NCBI GenBank assembly: GCA_963695505.1
Contig: CAVOGX010000014.1
Span: 806,001-870,000, forward strand
Source: JACSRF01 sp963695505
GTDB taxonomy: Bacteria; Chloroflexota; Anaerolineae; Promineifilales; Promineifilaceae
Reading direction: 5' to 3'
DNA length: 64,000 bases
The first letter of the stretch is position 1. Each line of letters opens with the position of its first letter. Under the pieces are notes generated by a model. That model saw only the letters and a program-made list of their open reading frames with translations, had not been told where the DNA came from and did no database searches. This document shows positions 26,471-34,088 of this stretch, piece by piece. A program made the translations under genes and the position numbers.

Positions 26471-27166
26471 TTAACTCAGCGCCACGTAAAAAAGCATGAA
26501 CAAATAATGGAAAAAGCTGCCCCCTAGCACAAACAAATGCCAAATTTCGTGGTGTCCAAAAAATTCAGGCCAAGGGTCCGGCCATTGGCGATAGTAGATG
26601 ACAAAACCTACAGAATAAATCAACCCGCCAAACAAAAGCAGCAAAAAGCCGCGCAGCGGTATGCGCGAGAAAAGGTTCCCGGCCAAAATTAGCGGCAAAA
26701 TGCTGCCCCAGCTTAAAATCAGATAAATAGATGCGTTAAAAAAGCCGTGTATGCGCGGGCTGAACAACTTGTAACCCATGCCTATCAGGGCCGTGCCCCA
26801 GACTAACACCAGGGTCAGCCAGCGCCAGGGATCAGGAAAAAACGTGGTCAGAATGGGTGTATACGTTCCGGCAATCAACAGAAAAATGGCCATGTGATCC
26901 AGGCGGTTCAGCCAAAATCGCTCCACCTCAGGAAGCTTGATGCCGTGCAGCAATGTAGAGGCAGAGTAGAGAGCAACCATACTCCCGCCATAAATCAACA
27001 GGCTGAGAAATTTCAGACTGTCGTCGCGCACCAACCAGAGCAGCAGCAGTGACCCGGCGAGGGCAGCAATGGCCCCCACCAGGTGGGTCAGCATGCTCAT
27101 AGGTTCTAGGAAATGATGGTCAAGGCGTCGCCTGATCCGTTCCGCAACCGTAATTCTGCGTGTCAT
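26471..27166 (-). CDS. PAQR/hemolysin III family membrane protein
   Basis: A 231-residue protein with seven membrane helices, of the PAQR/hemolysin III family (TrhA). Start ATG 27166, reading MTRRITVAERIRRR. The family's metal-site residues are present: EPMSMLTHLVGAIAAL in the first helix (the E-x-x-x-x-TH motif), YSASTLLHGI (S...H), RLDHMAIFLLIAGTYTP (D-H-x-A-I-F) and, in the last helices, FFGHHEIWHLFVLGGSFFHYLFM (H-x-x-H-x-F). The Ser, Asp and His residues correspond to the hydrolase site seen in PAQR receptors. In bacteria it affects membrane fluidity or energetics. It ends near the right end of the insertion sequence, about 30 bases away. Confidence 0.92.
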   Translation of the reverse strand: MTRRITVAERIRRRLDHHFLEPMSMLTHLVGAIAALAGSLLLLWLVRDDSLKFLSLLIYGGSMVALYSASTLLHGIKLPEVERFWLNRLDHMAIFLLIAGTYTPILTTFFPDPWRWLTLVLVWGTALIGMGYKLFSPRIHGFFNASIYLILSWGSILPLILAGNLFSRIPLRGFLLLLFGGLIYSVGFVIYYRQWPDPWPEFFGHHEIWHLFVLGGSFFHYLFMLFYVALS

Positions 27167-27409
27167 AGCTTTTATTCTGGCATATCTCGCTCCGGGCAGG
27201 TGGTTTGCTGTGAAAAAGCTAAGGATTTGCAGCCGGGCCAGTTTGCAAGTATTTCTATTCACCTACCAGGAGATTGTTGCCAGATAATCTGACAAATTGT
27301 AGCTGTTTCATTGGTTAAACGTGACAAATGTCATGGGGTTCTGTTGTGCAACTTGCGCTATACTTACAAGTAGAGAAGCGGAAATCCTTATTTAAAGCGA
27401 GAAAGGATC

Positions 27410-27544
27410 ATGAAAGCTGTTTTGCCCATTATCTTGACGTGGAATTTAATTTCGGCCATTCTGGTGATTTTTGCCAGCATGCGTTCGTCTCAGCTAAGCC
27501 AGCAAGAGGAAGCACAGCAATTTAGTTTCGTTGAAGTAGAGTAG
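27410..27544 (+). CDS. 44-residue single-helix membrane protein
   Basis: A short gene starting at ATG 27410, with GAAAGG seven bases upstream. The protein, MKAVLPIILTWNLISAILVI then FASMRSSQLSQQ and an acidic/Gln tail, has one hydrophobic helix (about residues 4-23) and a soluble end of about 20 residues. It lies 175 bases ahead of the protoheme farnesyltransferase gene on the same strand, and a small accessory subunit of a respiratory complex is possible, but nothing in the sequence proves it. The hydrophobic core and good ribosome site make it more credible than a random frame. The gap to the farnesyltransferase holds an ACGGCCGT octamer. Confidence 0.55.
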   Translation: MKAVLPIILTWNLISAILVIFASMRSSQLSQQEEAQQFSFVEVE

Positions 27545-27719
27545 TCTGACTGGCTCTGTCCTGGTCGTAGAAACGGCCGTTTCTCGCTGCGCGCCTTGCG
27601 CAGTTTTTTTTGCCCCCTAATGTTGACCAATTTACTCCAATTTGTACCTCCACAAAAGGCTTGCTACAATTCACTAACCATGTATGCTTAGCCCCAAATG
27701 ACCTGGAGGTAGAAAACGA

Positions 27720-28661
27720 ATGTCCTTGAGCAAAGCGACGAAAAGCAGCGGCAGCGGCGTCAATGTATCTGGTTTGCAGACGTGGCGCACGGATTGGCGC
27801 ACGCTGGTACAAACCATCATCGTTCTCTTCAAGCTGCGGGTGGTCTTTTTGCTGCTCATGGCGGCCACCGGCGGCGCCTTTTTAGCCGCTCAAGGCTGGC
27901 CGGGTTTGGGGACCATGGTGATGGTCTGGCTGACGGGGGGCAGCGCTGCTGCGGGGGCGTCGGCCTGGAACCAGTACCTGGAGCGGAATAAAGATGGCAA
28001 GATGGGGCGCACCCATAAACGGCCGTTAGTCACTGGTGTCATCACCAATCCCGGCTGGGTGCCATACGTCGCTACTGCCATGATCCTGCTGCCCGTATTG
28101 GCTGTCCTTCCCTTCAACCCTGCCCTCTCCTTCTGGCTTTTTGCCGGGGCTGTCATCTACGTCGGCATCTACACCATCTGGCTGAAGCCGCGCACTCTGC
28201 TGAACGTAGTGGTGGGCGGTGCGGCCGGCAGTGCGGCCGTGCTCAGCGGCAGCGCCGCCGCCGGAGATTGGGCTGCGGCCCCCGCTTTGCTGTTGGCCTT
28301 GGTGTTATTCCTCTGGTCGCCCTTCCACTTTTGGAGTCTGGCCCTGCTCTATCGCGACGAATACGCGCGTGCCGACGTACCTATGCTGCCCACCCAGACA
28401 TCGCCGCGGCAGGCAGCCTGGTGGGTGCTTTCGCACACAGTGCCTACTGGACTAGGGGGGCTGGCTCTGGCCGCATTCCCCCCTCTGGGTTTGGTTTATT
28501 TCTTGCCCATGCTGCTCATCACCGGGGATCTGCTGTGGCGCAACGTGCGGCTCATCATCGATCCGTCCCCTTTGCACGCCCGCAATATGTTCATTTCCTC
28601 GAACATTTACCTGCTGGTGCTGCTGCTGTTTGTTTGCCTGGACGCGATGCTGCCCTTTTGA
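27720..28661 (+). CDS. ctaB: Protoheme IX farnesyltransferase (heme O synthase)
   Basis: A 313-residue UbiA-family prenyltransferase with about nine membrane helices; it attaches a farnesyl group to heme B to make heme O for terminal oxidases. The first Asp-rich motif is NQYLERNKDGKMGRTHKRPLVTG (N-x-x-x-D-x-x-M-x-R-T-x-x-R-P-L), diagnostic for CtaB/CyoE. The second region reads YRDEYARADVPMLPT, the D-x-x-x-R-A-D-x-P-M-L-P motif of this family. The start is ATG 27720, with GGAGG a few bases upstream. ACGGCCGT here encodes part of the conserved motif itself (K-R-P-L). No oxidase subunits are in the window. The gene is followed by a small glutaredoxin-like gene. Confidence 0.96.
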   Translation: MSLSKATKSSGSGVNVSGLQTWRTDWRTLVQTIIVLFKLRVVFLLLMAATGGAFLAAQGWPGLGTMVMVWLTGGSAAAGASAWNQYLERNKDGKMGRTHKRPLVTGVITNPGWVPYVATAMILLPVLAVLPFNPALSFWLFAGAVIYVGIYTIWLKPRTLLNVVVGGAAGSAAVLSGSAAAGDWAAAPALLLALVLFLWSPFHFWSLALLYRDEYARADVPMLPTQTSPRQAAWWVLSHTVPTGLGGLALAAFPPLGLVYFLPMLLITGDLLWRNVRLIIDPSPLHARNMFISSNIYLLVLLLFVCLDAMLPF

Positions 28662-28691
28662 TAGGCCTAAGCCGGGGCCAGGGAGCGTTTG

Positions 28692-28931
28692 ATGCTCACC
28701 GTGACGCTGTACACCAAACCGGGATGCCACCTGTGCGAAGAGGTCAAGAACGCCCTGGTAAATTTACAGGCCCGGTATCCCCACAAGCTTGTAGAAGTTG
28801 ACATAAGGGAGCATCAAGAGCTTTTTGCCCGCTACCATCTGACGATTCCAGTGGTGCAAGTTGGGGAAGTGGAGCTAGAAGCGCCGATTACGGCCGTGCA
28901 GTTGGCTGCGGCATTAACCGGGCAAGCGTAA
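28692..28931 (+). CDS. Glutaredoxin-like (DUF836) thioredoxin-fold protein
   Basis: A 79-residue protein with one thioredoxin-fold domain: LTVTLYTKPGCHLCEEVKNAL with the redox Cys pair CHLC, then HKLVEVDIREHQELFARYHLTIPVVQVGEVE with the usual cis-Pro in TIPVV. It should act as a small disulfide or glutathione-like reductase, or assist metal delivery. It starts at ATG 28692, 31 bases after ctaB, and is probably cotranscribed; a redox protein near heme O synthase could help copper or heme insertion, but that is inference. Confidence 0.85.
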   Translation: MLTVTLYTKPGCHLCEEVKNALVNLQARYPHKLVEVDIREHQELFARYHLTIPVVQVGEVELEAPITAVQLAAALTGQA

Positions 28932-29108
28932 ACCTGTTTCTGCCACAACCAACCTCCATTTCACCAAACTCCATATGGCGCATGATATCAAGGTGAGTGG
29001 GCTGCCAGTTTTGGGTTGAGATTGTGAACGCGAGCTTAACGGCCGTTTCCTATATACCCCACAGGCCGTAAGATTCAACTCTAATATCTACAAACAAAAG
29101 GAACACAC

Positions 29109-30143
29109 ATGAATAAAAAAATCTTCGCGGGCATAACGGCCGTCGTGGCCGGTGTCGGAATTTATAAATTGGCTAATCGCCAAAATGGCACAACAGAAAC
29201 CACAGAGGTATGGACGTTGGCCGACATGCCCGACCTGACTGGCAAAGTAATCATCGTCACTGGAGCCAACAGCGGCATTGGCTTTGAAGCGGCAAAAGAA
29301 TTTACGCGCAAGGGGGCGCAAACGATTTTGGCCTGCCGCAGTATGGATAAGGCGCAAGCGGCGCTGGCTGAAATTAAGGCCGATATCCCCAACGCGACAG
29401 CCGAAATCATGCAGCTTGATCTGGCCAGCCTGGCTTCGGTGCGCCAATTCGCCGACGATTTCAAAGCCAAATATGATCGGCTTGACGTGTTGGTCAACAA
29501 TGCGGGCATCATGATGGTGCCATACGGAACAACCGCAGATGGCTTTGAACGCCAGTTGGGCACTAATCATCTCGGCCATTTCGCCCTGACCGGACTGCTG
29601 TTCGATTGGCTGCGAAAAACCCCGGGATCGCGAGTGGTGAACATCAGCAGTTCCGGGCATCGGTTTGGTGACATGGACTTTGACAACTTGAATTTCGAGA
29701 ATGGTGAGGGGTATTCACCGATAGGGGCATACGGCCGTTCCAAGCTGGCCAACCTCCTCTTCACCAAAGAATTGCAGCGTCGTTTTGATGAGCTGGGCAT
29801 TAATGCACTGGCCGTTGCCGCTCATCCTGGGATATCCCAAACGAACCTCACCGCTCATATGGAAGACCGTTGGTATTTCAAGCTGTTTAAGCCCGTGATG
29901 CCCCTGATGGTGCAAAGCGCCGCCATGGGTGCGCTGCCGACCATTCGCGCAGCGGTTGATCCCAACGTGACTGGCGGACAATACTTTGGTCCGGACGGAC
30001 CAAAAGAACGGCGGGGCTACCCGGTTGTAGTGGAAGCCAACGAAGCCGCACACAACGCTGCCGATGCCCAAAAGTTGTGGCAGGTGTCGGAACAGCTCAC
30101 CGGCGTTGAGTTTGGCGCGCTGCATGAGGTAAACGGCCGTTAA
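29109..30143 (+). CDS. Short-chain dehydrogenase/reductase (retinol-dehydrogenase-like)
   Basis: A 344-residue NAD(P)-dependent oxidoreductase. Residues 1-25 are a hydrophobic segment (IFAGITAVVAGVGIYKLA), so it is anchored in or near the membrane. The SDR motifs are in order: VIIVTGANSGIGFEAAKEF (TGxxxGIG), DRLDVLVNNAGIM (NNAG), GSRVVNISSSGHRFG (catalytic Ser) and AYGRSKLANLLFTKE (YxxxK). This arrangement resembles retinol dehydrogenase/WW-oxidoreductase SDRs. The C-terminal region (AAMGALPTIRAAVDPNVTGGQYFGPDGP) fits too. The substrate is unknown. It stands alone; the next gene faces it from the opposite strand. The start is supported by AAAGGAA about 7 bases upstream. Confidence 0.92.
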   Translation: MNKKIFAGITAVVAGVGIYKLANRQNGTTETTEVWTLADMPDLTGKVIIVTGANSGIGFEAAKEFTRKGAQTILACRSMDKAQAALAEIKADIPNATAEIMQLDLASLASVRQFADDFKAKYDRLDVLVNNAGIMMVPYGTTADGFERQLGTNHLGHFALTGLLFDWLRKTPGSRVVNISSSGHRFGDMDFDNLNFENGEGYSPIGAYGRSKLANLLFTKELQRRFDELGINALAVAAHPGISQTNLTAHMEDRWYFKLFKPVMPLMVQSAAMGALPTIRAAVDPNVTGGQYFGPDGPKERRGYPVVVEANEAAHNAADAQKLWQVSEQLTGVEFGALHEVNGR

Positions 30144-30217
30144 TTTTTAACCCGCGGGCAACCCACATGGGCGCATTTATATGGCATTCCAGCCAGGGAG
30201 GATCGCGTTATCAGTTC

Positions 30218-32041
30218 CTACTCCCCCAATTCCACAAACTGGCGTTCGTAGAGGGTGCGGTAGACGCCGCCCCGGGCTAGCAGGTCGTCGTGGCTGCCCC
30301 GCTCAATGATACGGCCGTTTTCCACCACACAAATCACGTCCGCATTGCGAATGGTGCTCAGCCTGTGGGCGATAACCACCGAGGTGCGGTTTTCCAGCAG
30401 GCGGTCCAGCGCCTCCTGAATCAGCGTCTCCGTCACCGTGTCCACGCTGGCTGTGGCCTCATCCAAAATGAGGACGCGCGGGTCAGCCAACACGGCGCGG
30501 GCAATGCAGATGAGCTGCCGCTGCCCGATGGAAACGTTGACGCCGCCCTCTAAAATCTCCGTGTCGTAGCCGTCAGGCAGCGCGGTGATGAAGTCGTGGG
30601 CATTGGCCAGACGCGCCGCTTCCTCAACCGCCGCGTCGTCCACGTCGGGTACGCCAAAGCGCACGTTGTCGGCCACCGTGCCTGAAAATAGGAAGGGGTC
30701 TTGCGGCACCAGCCCCATTTGCCGCCGCAGGGACTGCTGCGTCACCTGGCGCACGTCTACGCCGTCAATCAGCACGACGCCGTCGGTCACATCATAGAAG
30801 CGGGCTACCAGGTTGGCAATGGAGCTTTTGCCCGCGCCGGTAGGGCCAACCAGGGCCACCGTCTGCCCCGGCTCGATGGTCAGGTTGATGTCGTGCAGCA
30901 CCACGGCATCCCCTCGGTAGCTGAAGTTGACGTCCTGGAACTGGATACGGCCGTTGATCTCCGGCATCTCCACGGCATCAGGCGCGTCTGCTACATCTGG
31001 CGCCGTGTCCAGCAGGCGCAACACCTGCTCGCCGCCGGCCATAGCCGCTTGCAGCGTGGTGTAAAGCTGGCTCAGCTCCTGGATGGGCTGGAAAAAGCGC
31101 GTGACGTAAGCCAAAAAAGCCACCACCACCCCCAGCGTCAGCTCTTCTTGAGCCACCGCCCGCCCGCCAAACCAGAGCACAACGGCCGTAGCCAACATAC
31201 TCAAAAACTCCACCGCCGGTAAAAAGACAAAGGACAGCGACATCGCCCCCACGTAAGCATCGCGGTTGGCGCGGTTCACCTCTTCAAAGCGCTCCCGGGA
31301 CGCCCCTTCCTGGGCGAAGGCTTGAATAACCCGCATGCCGGAAATGTTTTCCGCCAGGTCGCCCACCACCGCCGCTACCCGCGTACGCGTCTCGCGGAAG
31401 GCCACCTGCGCCCGCCGCGCAAACAAAATCGTCGCCAGCAGCATCAGTGGCAGCACGGCAAAGGAAATCAGGGCCAATCGGGGACTCATGCTCAGCATAA
31501 CCACCACGATGCCCACCAGCACCAGCAGATCGCCTACCAGCGTTACCAACCCCTGCGAAAGCAGTTCGTTAATGACGGCCACGTCGTTGATGACTCGGGA
31601 AATGGTGACGCCAATAATGTGGGTGTCGTGGTAGCCCAGGGGCAGGCGCTGCAAATGATGAAATAGTTGGGAGCGCAGGGTCGCCAGCACCCGCTGGCCC
31701 ACCCAGGAAAGGTGGTAACTTTGCCCCCAAGAGGTGAAATAGATGCCGATGAAGGCAACGGCCGTTAACAACGACACCTGGTTCAGCCCAGCCAAATTTC
31801 CCTGGGTAATGTGCTCGTCAATAGCCACCTTCACCAGGTATGGGGTGAGCAAGGTCAGGCCCGAAGCGGCCAGCATGAGGAAGAAAGCAGCGGTCATGCG
31901 CCGCCAGTGGGGTCGCAAATAAGCCAGCAGCCGCACAATGATTCGCCAGTTAAGCGGCTGTTTCTCTACGTCCTCGCCAAAGCGCTGCAGCGCGCCCCGC
32001 GGGCCCATGTTGGTGTTGGTTGAACCGATTGAAAAGCTCAT
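30218..32041 (-). CDS. ABC exporter subunit with degenerate signature motif
   Basis: A 607-residue half-transporter: six-helix ABCB-type membrane domain at residues about 40-320 and a nucleotide-binding domain at about 350-590. Walker A is GPTGAGKSS and Walker B ends LILDEATASVD, with the catalytic Glu. The signature is altered: NVSIGQRQL in place of LSGGQ. It pairs with the protein encoded just upstream (32080-33909), whose defects are complementary, so the two form a heterodimer with one good and one poor ATP site. Such exporters (BmrCD or TM287/288-type) move lipids, drugs or peptides outward. The two genes are 38 bases apart and probably cotranscribed. Confidence 0.93.
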   Translation of the reverse strand: MSFSIGSTNTNMGPRGALQRFGEDVEKQPLNWRIIVRLLAYLRPHWRRMTAAFFLMLAASGLTLLTPYLVKVAIDEHITQGNLAGLNQVSLLTAVAFIGIYFTSWGQSYHLSWVGQRVLATLRSQLFHHLQRLPLGYHDTHIIGVTISRVINDVAVINELLSQGLVTLVGDLLVLVGIVVVMLSMSPRLALISFAVLPLMLLATILFARRAQVAFRETRTRVAAVVGDLAENISGMRVIQAFAQEGASRERFEEVNRANRDAYVGAMSLSFVFLPAVEFLSMLATAVVLWFGGRAVAQEELTLGVVVAFLAYVTRFFQPIQELSQLYTTLQAAMAGGEQVLRLLDTAPDVADAPDAVEMPEINGRIQFQDVNFSYRGDAVVLHDINLTIEPGQTVALVGPTGAGKSSIANLVARFYDVTDGVVLIDGVDVRQVTQQSLRRQMGLVPQDPFLFSGTVADNVRFGVPDVDDAAVEEAARLANAHDFITALPDGYDTEILEGGVNVSIGQRQLICIARAVLADPRVLILDEATASVDTVTETLIQEALDRLLENRTSVVIAHRLSTIRNADVICVVENGRIIERGSHDDLLARGGVYRTLYERQFVELGE

Positions 32042-32063
32042 ACGAATGTTTCTGGTTTGAAAG

Positions 32064-32100
32064 TCGGTTAGTTGGTTGGTTAGTTGGCCAGTTGGTTAAT
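32064..32100. repeat. AGTTGGTT-type repeat between the ABC exporter genes
   Basis: GTTAGTTGG occurs in about three close copies between the two exporter genes. It runs into the end of the upstream gene (stop at 32080-32082), so its last codons come from the repeat and give the tail LQINQLAN. A similar GTTGGTTAGTTGG lies at about 47222. Confidence 0.6.
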
Positions 32101-33909
32101 TTGTAGTTTGTTACTTACAAACTTGCCCGCTTCCTCCTGTGGCTTTAGCTGTTTCTGGTAAATAAGCGCGTACAGTTCCGAGGTGCGCAGCAGCTCTTCG
32201 TGAGTGCCCGCTGCGGCAACGCGCCCCTTTTCCAGCACCAGTATGAGGTCTGCCTGGCGCACGGTGCTGAGGCGTTGGGCAATGACAAAAGAGGTGCGCC
32301 CCTCCATGAGGCGCTGCAAGGCTAACTGGATCAGCCGCTCCGTCTCCGTGTCCACGCTGGAAGTGGCGTCATCCAAAATGAGAATGCGCGGGTCTTTGAG
32401 CAGGGCGCGGGCAATGGCTACGCGCTGCCGCTGCCCGCCAGACAAGGTAACGCCGCGCTCGCCCACGTAGGTGTCGTAGCCGGCAGCCGTTTCCATGATG
32501 AAGTCGTGAGCCTGGGCGGCCTGGGCGGCGGCCACAATCTCATCCTCGGTAGCCCCTGGGCAGCCAAAGGCGATGTTGGCGCGAATGGTGTCGGCAAAGA
32601 GGGTGGTCTCTTGCAGCACAATGCCGATCTGGTCGCGCAGGGAAGCCAGGGTAACCTGCTTGATGTCGTAGCCGTCGATGAGAATACGGCCGTTACTGGC
32701 ATCGTAAAAACGCGGAATCAGGTTGGTTATAGTGGACTTGCCCGACCCCGTCGCCCCCAGCAGAGCAATGATTTGCCCCGGCTGGGCGGCAAAGCTGATG
32801 CCGTCCAGCACCTTGTGGCGGCCAAAGTAGGCAAAAGAGACATTCTCGAAGCGCACCTGCCCCCGCACCGCCGGCAGTGGCACTGCGCCCGGCGCATCGG
32901 CCACTTCCGACCTGGCATCCAGGATTTCAAAGATGCGCTCGGCGGATGCTGCAGCCATAGCCATGGCCGGAATAATCATGCCCAGGCGGCGCACGGGCTG
33001 GATGAGCTGCCCCATGTAGGTGGAAAAGGCTACCAATTCGCCCAGGGTAAGCTGGTTGTTGATGACCAGGTAACCACCGTACCAGATGATGAAAACGGTG
33101 GCGATGTTGGCAATCAGGTCAATGAGGGGCACGTTGAGGGCTTGCAAATGGGCGGCGCGGGCCGCCAGGGTAAACCAATAATTGTTCTGCTCCTCAAAGC
33201 GTTCAATTTCGGCCTCTTCCTGGGCAAAGGATTTGACAATGCGCGCCCCACGCAGGTTTTGCTCCAAGCGGGTGGTGAGTACGGCCAACTGCTGCTGGAT
33301 GGCGGCAAAGAGGGGACGGATGTGCCGCCCAAACTGGAAGGCGCGGTAGGCCAGCAGGGGCATGGTTAGCAGGGTGAGCAGGGCTAGTTGGGGGTTCATG
33401 AGGATGAGCAGAACGGCCGTGCCCAACAGCAGCGTAGCTCCCTCGGCCAGCCGCAGCGTGGCCCGCCCCGTGAGAAAGCGAATGCGCTCCACGTCCTGCA
33501 CCGCCCGCGAAAGAAGCTGCCCCGTCTCCGTGCGGTCGTGGTAAGAAAAAGAGAGAGCAGCCAGCTTGTCGTGGATGGCGTTGCGCAGGTCGTAGGCCAC
33601 GCCTTGGGAGGCAACTTCAATCCAGCGGTGTTCCCAAAAGGTGAAGAAGCTCTTCACCAAAGTCAGCCCCAACAGCCCGGCTACCGACCAGCTCAGCACG
33701 TCTAGCTGCTGCTGGCGGATGCCGTTGTCCACAATCCAGCGCACGAATTGGGGGATAGTCAGGGCAACGGCGTTGATGAGCAGCATGGTGAGGTAAGTGG
33801 CCGTAGCCAGGCGGCGGTACGGCCGTAAATATTGAAAAGCACGCCACAATAACCGACCGGTATTAGGCTGATTAAGTGTCAGGGGGGTAGGAACGGCTTG
33901 CTCGCTCAT
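32080..33909 (-). CDS. ABC exporter subunit with degenerate Walker B
   Basis: A 609-residue half-transporter starting at ATG 33909 (MSEQAVPT), with a six-helix ABCB-type domain followed by a nucleotide-binding domain. Walker A is GATGSGKST, the signature LSGGQRQR is canonical, and Walker B reads LILDDATSSVD, where the catalytic Glu is replaced by Asp. In heterodimeric exporters one ATP site is degenerate in exactly this way. The altered Walker B here and the altered signature of the partner (30218-32041) meet in the same site. The first gene of this pair, it has no clear ribosome site of its own; the terminal residues come from a short tandem repeat. Confidence 0.93.
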   Translation of the reverse strand: MSEQAVPTPLTLNQPNTGRLLWRAFQYLRPYRRLATATYLTMLLINAVALTIPQFVRWIVDNGIRQQQLDVLSWSVAGLLGLTLVKSFFTFWEHRWIEVASQGVAYDLRNAIHDKLAALSFSYHDRTETGQLLSRAVQDVERIRFLTGRATLRLAEGATLLLGTAVLLILMNPQLALLTLLTMPLLAYRAFQFGRHIRPLFAAIQQQLAVLTTRLEQNLRGARIVKSFAQEEAEIERFEEQNNYWFTLAARAAHLQALNVPLIDLIANIATVFIIWYGGYLVINNQLTLGELVAFSTYMGQLIQPVRRLGMIIPAMAMAAASAERIFEILDARSEVADAPGAVPLPAVRGQVRFENVSFAYFGRHKVLDGISFAAQPGQIIALLGATGSGKSTITNLIPRFYDASNGRILIDGYDIKQVTLASLRDQIGIVLQETTLFADTIRANIAFGCPGATEDEIVAAAQAAQAHDFIMETAAGYDTYVGERGVTLSGGQRQRVAIARALLKDPRILILDDATSSVDTETERLIQLALQRLMEGRTSFVIAQRLSTVRQADLILVLEKGRVAAAGTHEELLRTSELYALIYQKQLKPQEEAGKFVSNKLQINQLAN

Positions 33910-34088
33910 ACAAGGATATCCCGTGGGGATTAGATGGCAGTCTAACATACTCTGATGTGGCTGCCAACGGCTTACCGCATTTTACTGGTCAATCTACTTC
34001 ATGGTACGGTAGAATAAGGTCATCAAACGGCTTGCCCCAGCACGACGTTGCGGATTATCTTTCGGTGAATTGAGTGAATGAGTAAGCT

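Noticed and set aside
32506..33369. A 287-residue plus-strand frame over the ABC exporter
   Set aside because: It mirrors the conserved nucleotide-binding domain on the other strand and its composition is Gly/His/Gln-rich without motif.
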